Source of the DNA: DATEEW01 sp035273665
GTDB taxonomy: Bacteria > Pseudomonadota > Gammaproteobacteria > Burkholderiales > SG8-39
Direction of reading: 5' to 3'
DNA length: 6,652 nucleotides
Assembly: GCA_035273665.1 (NCBI GenBank)
Contig: DATEOW010000011.1
Span: 1 to 6,652, forward strand
Shown: piece after piece, positions 4,870 through 6,652 of the stretch
Layout of the letters: every line of letters begins with the position of its first letter
How positions within the stretch are numbered: the stretch's first letter is position 1
Notes under the pieces: generated by a model
Databases searched by the model: none
What the model saw: only the letters and a program-made list of their open reading frames with translations
Told to the model about the DNA's origin: nothing
Translations under genes and position numbers: made by a program

Positions 4870-6648
4870 ATGGCAATCATCAATGGCACATCGAGTAATG
4901 ATCATTTAATCGGCACGGAAGACGACGACACAATCACCGGCAATGCAGGCGCAGACACCATCGAAGGTCTCGGTGGCAATGACACCGTCCGAGGCGGCAA
5001 CGGCCGCGACAGAATACTGGGCGGCGAGGGTGACAACGAACTGTACGGCGACGCCGGGCAAGACACGCTGATCGGCGGCAGCGGGCGCGATTTCTTGGAC
5101 GGCGGTTTGGGCGAAGATCGCATGGAAGGCGGCTTCGGCGATGATCACTACATCGTCAACAACAGCGGCGATCGCGTGATCGAAACGAATCAGGATGACT
5201 ATGACATCGTCCACGCCTCCGTGAGCTTCACCTTGGCTGCGAATCTGGAAGAACTCGATCTCCTGGGCAGCGCCAACATCAACGGCACCGGCAATGACGG
5301 CCACAACGTCATCATCGGCAATAGCGGCAACAATCGCCTCAGCGGCAAAGACGGCGACGATATCCTTTCAGGACTTGCGGGCGCCGATACCTTGAATGGC
5401 GGCAATGATGATGACCTGCTTTACAGCAACGCGGAAGGCGCCGCGACCGGCGATAACGCACGCGATGTATTGAACGGCGGCACCGGTAACGATGAGCTTC
5501 ATGGCGACTCGGGCGGTGACCGCTTGGTCGGCGGCACAGGCAATGACACTTATTATGTTGCCGTCGGCAACGTCGTCGTTGAAGACAAAAATGCCGGAAC
5601 GGATACGGTCATCGCCCAGAACCAGTCTTGGACGCTTGCTGCCAACGTCGAGAATCTGATTCTTCAAGCGACGAACGAAGGGCATTACGAAGGCATCGGC
5701 AACAATCTCGCCAACCGCCTCGAAGCCCAGGACAGTGCCGGCGCGCACATCGCCCTATTCGGCCTTGGCGGCAATGATTGGATCGTCTCCAACGCTTTCG
5801 GCGGCGAACTGGACGGCGGCGACGGCGACGACACGCTCGACGGCGCAGACGGATGGCAGGACATTATGATCGGCGGCGCGGGCAGCGATTGGCTCGCGGG
5901 CGGCGGAGGTGAAGACTATCTTTCCGGCGGCACAGGCGATGACACCTATTTCGGCGTCTGGTACGGCGACAATATTGTCGAAGGCAGTAACAGTGGCAAT
6001 GACACCGTCTATAGCGCCGACGCGTCCTGGACCCTAAGCGCCAATGTCGAAAATTTATACATCGATCCGGAAGTCGAAGGTCCGATCGAAGGTGTGGGCA
6101 ACGATCTCGACAATTACATCGAAGTCTATTCCATGGATCTTGGAACGCCGGTCACGCTCTATGGACTCGGCGGCGATGACGAACTGCACTCGCATAACAT
6201 CGGCGGCTATCTCGATGGCGGCGACGGCAACGATCTATTGCGAGCAAGCAACGAGGCGCATGACACGCTGATCGGCGGTGCCGGCAACGATTCGCTGATC
6301 GGCACGATGGGCGGCGATATCCTCGAAGGCGGCGCAGGCAACGATAGTTTCGTGTTCGGTGGCAGATATAGCGAAACGCAAATCACAGACTTCGAAGGCG
6401 AACTAGATGTTCTGCAAATACTAGAGGGCGAATTCGAATTCGCCACGGTCGGTCAACTCGAAGCGATGTACTTCCATGCGGGCACTGAAGCGACAACCGC
6501 CGACCATCGCCTGATCTACGATGCAACTGCCGGCGCCTTGTACTATGACGCCGACGGCACGGGCGAATTCGAGCAAGAGCTCATGGCGCATATCAATGTC
6601 GTCAGCGGAACCTTCAACAACGAAGATATCGAAATCATCGCTGCGTGA
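4870..6648 (+). CDS. RTX-repeat calcium-binding protein, probably type I secreted
   Basis: A 592-residue acidic protein built almost wholly of RTX nonapeptide repeats (GGxGxDxLx), which fold as a calcium-binding beta-roll. It has no cysteine, only two lysines, and no N-terminal signal peptide. Four RTX blocks (about residues 9-89, 147-223, 283-355 and 416-489) are separated by three inserts (90-146, 224-282, 356-415). Each insert runs from G(D/N)D-x-Y through a (F/W)TL(A/S)AN(V/L)E-x-L motif to a GxGN-x-x-x-N end. A C-terminal cap (490-592) contains RLIYDATAGALYYDADGTG and ends in a short hydrophobic stretch after acidic residues (EDIEIIAA). It resembles the C-terminal region of serralysin-type and other type I secreted proteins. 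No protease, lipase or other catalytic domain is visible. A role as a surface, matrix or calcium-binding protein is an inference. No ABC transporter, membrane fusion or outer-membrane gene for export lies in the window. Confidence 0.88.
   Translation: MAIINGTSSNDHLIGTEDDDTITGNAGADTIEGLGGNDTVRGGNGRDRILGGEGDNELYGDAGQDTLIGGSGRDFLDGGLGEDRMEGGFGDDHYIVNNSGDRVIETNQDDYDIVHASVSFTLAANLEELDLLGSANINGTGNDGHNVIIGNSGNNRLSGKDGDDILSGLAGADTLNGGNDDDLLYSNAEGAATGDNARDVLNGGTGNDELHGDSGGDRLVGGTGNDTYYVAVGNVVVEDKNAGTDTVIAQNQSWTLAANVENLILQATNEGHYEGIGNNLANRLEAQDSAGAHIALFGLGGNDWIVSNAFGGELDGGDGDDTLDGADGWQDIMIGGAGSDWLAGGGGEDYLSGGTGDDTYFGVWYGDNIVEGSNSGNDTVYSADASWTLSANVENLYIDPEVEGPIEGVGNDLDNYIEVYSMDLGTPVTLYGLGGDDELHSHNIGGYLDGGDGNDLLRASNEAHDTLIGGAGNDSLIGTMGGDILEGGAGNDSFVFGGRYSETQITDFEGELDVLQILEGEFEFATVGQLEAMYFHAGTEATTADHRLIYDATAGALYYDADGTGEFEQELMAHINVVSGTFNNEDIEIIAA
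5137..6348 (+). repeat. Internal super-repeat of about 134 residues (402 bp) in the RTX gene
   Basis: The insert modules begin at residues 90, 224 and 356. A fourth equivalent start (GNDSFVF, residue 490) leads into the C-terminal cap. The spacings are 134, 132 and 134 residues. Matching positions include the TLAAN/TLSAN motifs at 121, 255 and 388, and the pair D331 and D465, each followed by an IGGAG motif, exactly 402 bp apart in DNA. Confidence 0.8.
6427..6444. repeat. Perfect 18-bp palindrome within the RTX gene
   Basis: GGCGAATTCGAATTCGCC reads the same on both strands. It encodes part of the sequence EGEFEFA in the C-terminal cap and arises from two adjacent GAATTC units. It is probably a by-product of the Glu-Phe-Glu-Phe codons and not a regulatory site. 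Confidence 0.6.
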
Positions 6649-6652
6649 TCGA

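Noticed and set aside
4691..4909. Small 72-residue gene between creA and the RTX gene
   Set aside because: It overlaps the RTX start in another frame, lacks a ribosome binding site and crosses the likely promoter region.
4876..6348. Repeats in the RTX gene as a CRISPR-like array
   Set aside because: The repeats are degenerate, in frame and translate to GGxGxD motifs. There are no constant repeats with unique spacers.

Overview
The window looks like a chromosomal stretch from a Gram-negative proteobacterium, most likely a gammaproteobacterium. The reasons are a Uup-type ABC-F protein, QueD, a DsbD/ScsB-type inner-membrane reductase, and a CreA protein close to the enterobacterial one. GC content is moderate to fairly high (estimated by eye). 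A Xanthomonadales-like host is plausible but is only an inference.

Layout. Bases 1-798 (+) hold the C-terminal part of uup, cut by the window edge. A TTG-started queD-like gene follows 34 nt later (833-1282, +). A strong hairpin with an A-tract on one side and a T-tract on the other (1286-1318) then serves as a terminator for both converging transcription units. On the minus strand a two-gene operon reads leftwards: a 702-residue DsbD/ScsB-like reductase (4093 to 1985), then a secreted 200-residue redoxin (1955 to 1353) with its own Shine-Dalgarno site in the 29-nt gap. Divergent from this operon, across a 107-nt spacer, is creA (4201-4683, +). A 186-nt AT-richer spacer leads to a 592-residue protein made almost entirely of RTX calcium-binding repeats (4870-6648, +).

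How the genes may work together. The DsbD-like protein should carry electrons from the cytoplasm to the periplasm. Its operon partner is a predicted periplasmic redoxin and so a natural acceptor. CreA, also periplasmic and with two cysteines, shares the divergent control region. The RTX protein is predicted to leave the cell by type I secretion, but no transporter genes are in the window. uup and queD have no evident link to the redox genes.

The most unusual sequence features are two. The first is an exact 18-bp tandem duplication of the redoxin's last five codons plus stop codon. The second is the RTX protein's build: no catalytic domain, and an internal super-repeat of about 134 residues whose last two units look like a more recent duplication. 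I see no mobile element, CRISPR array, tRNA or rRNA.
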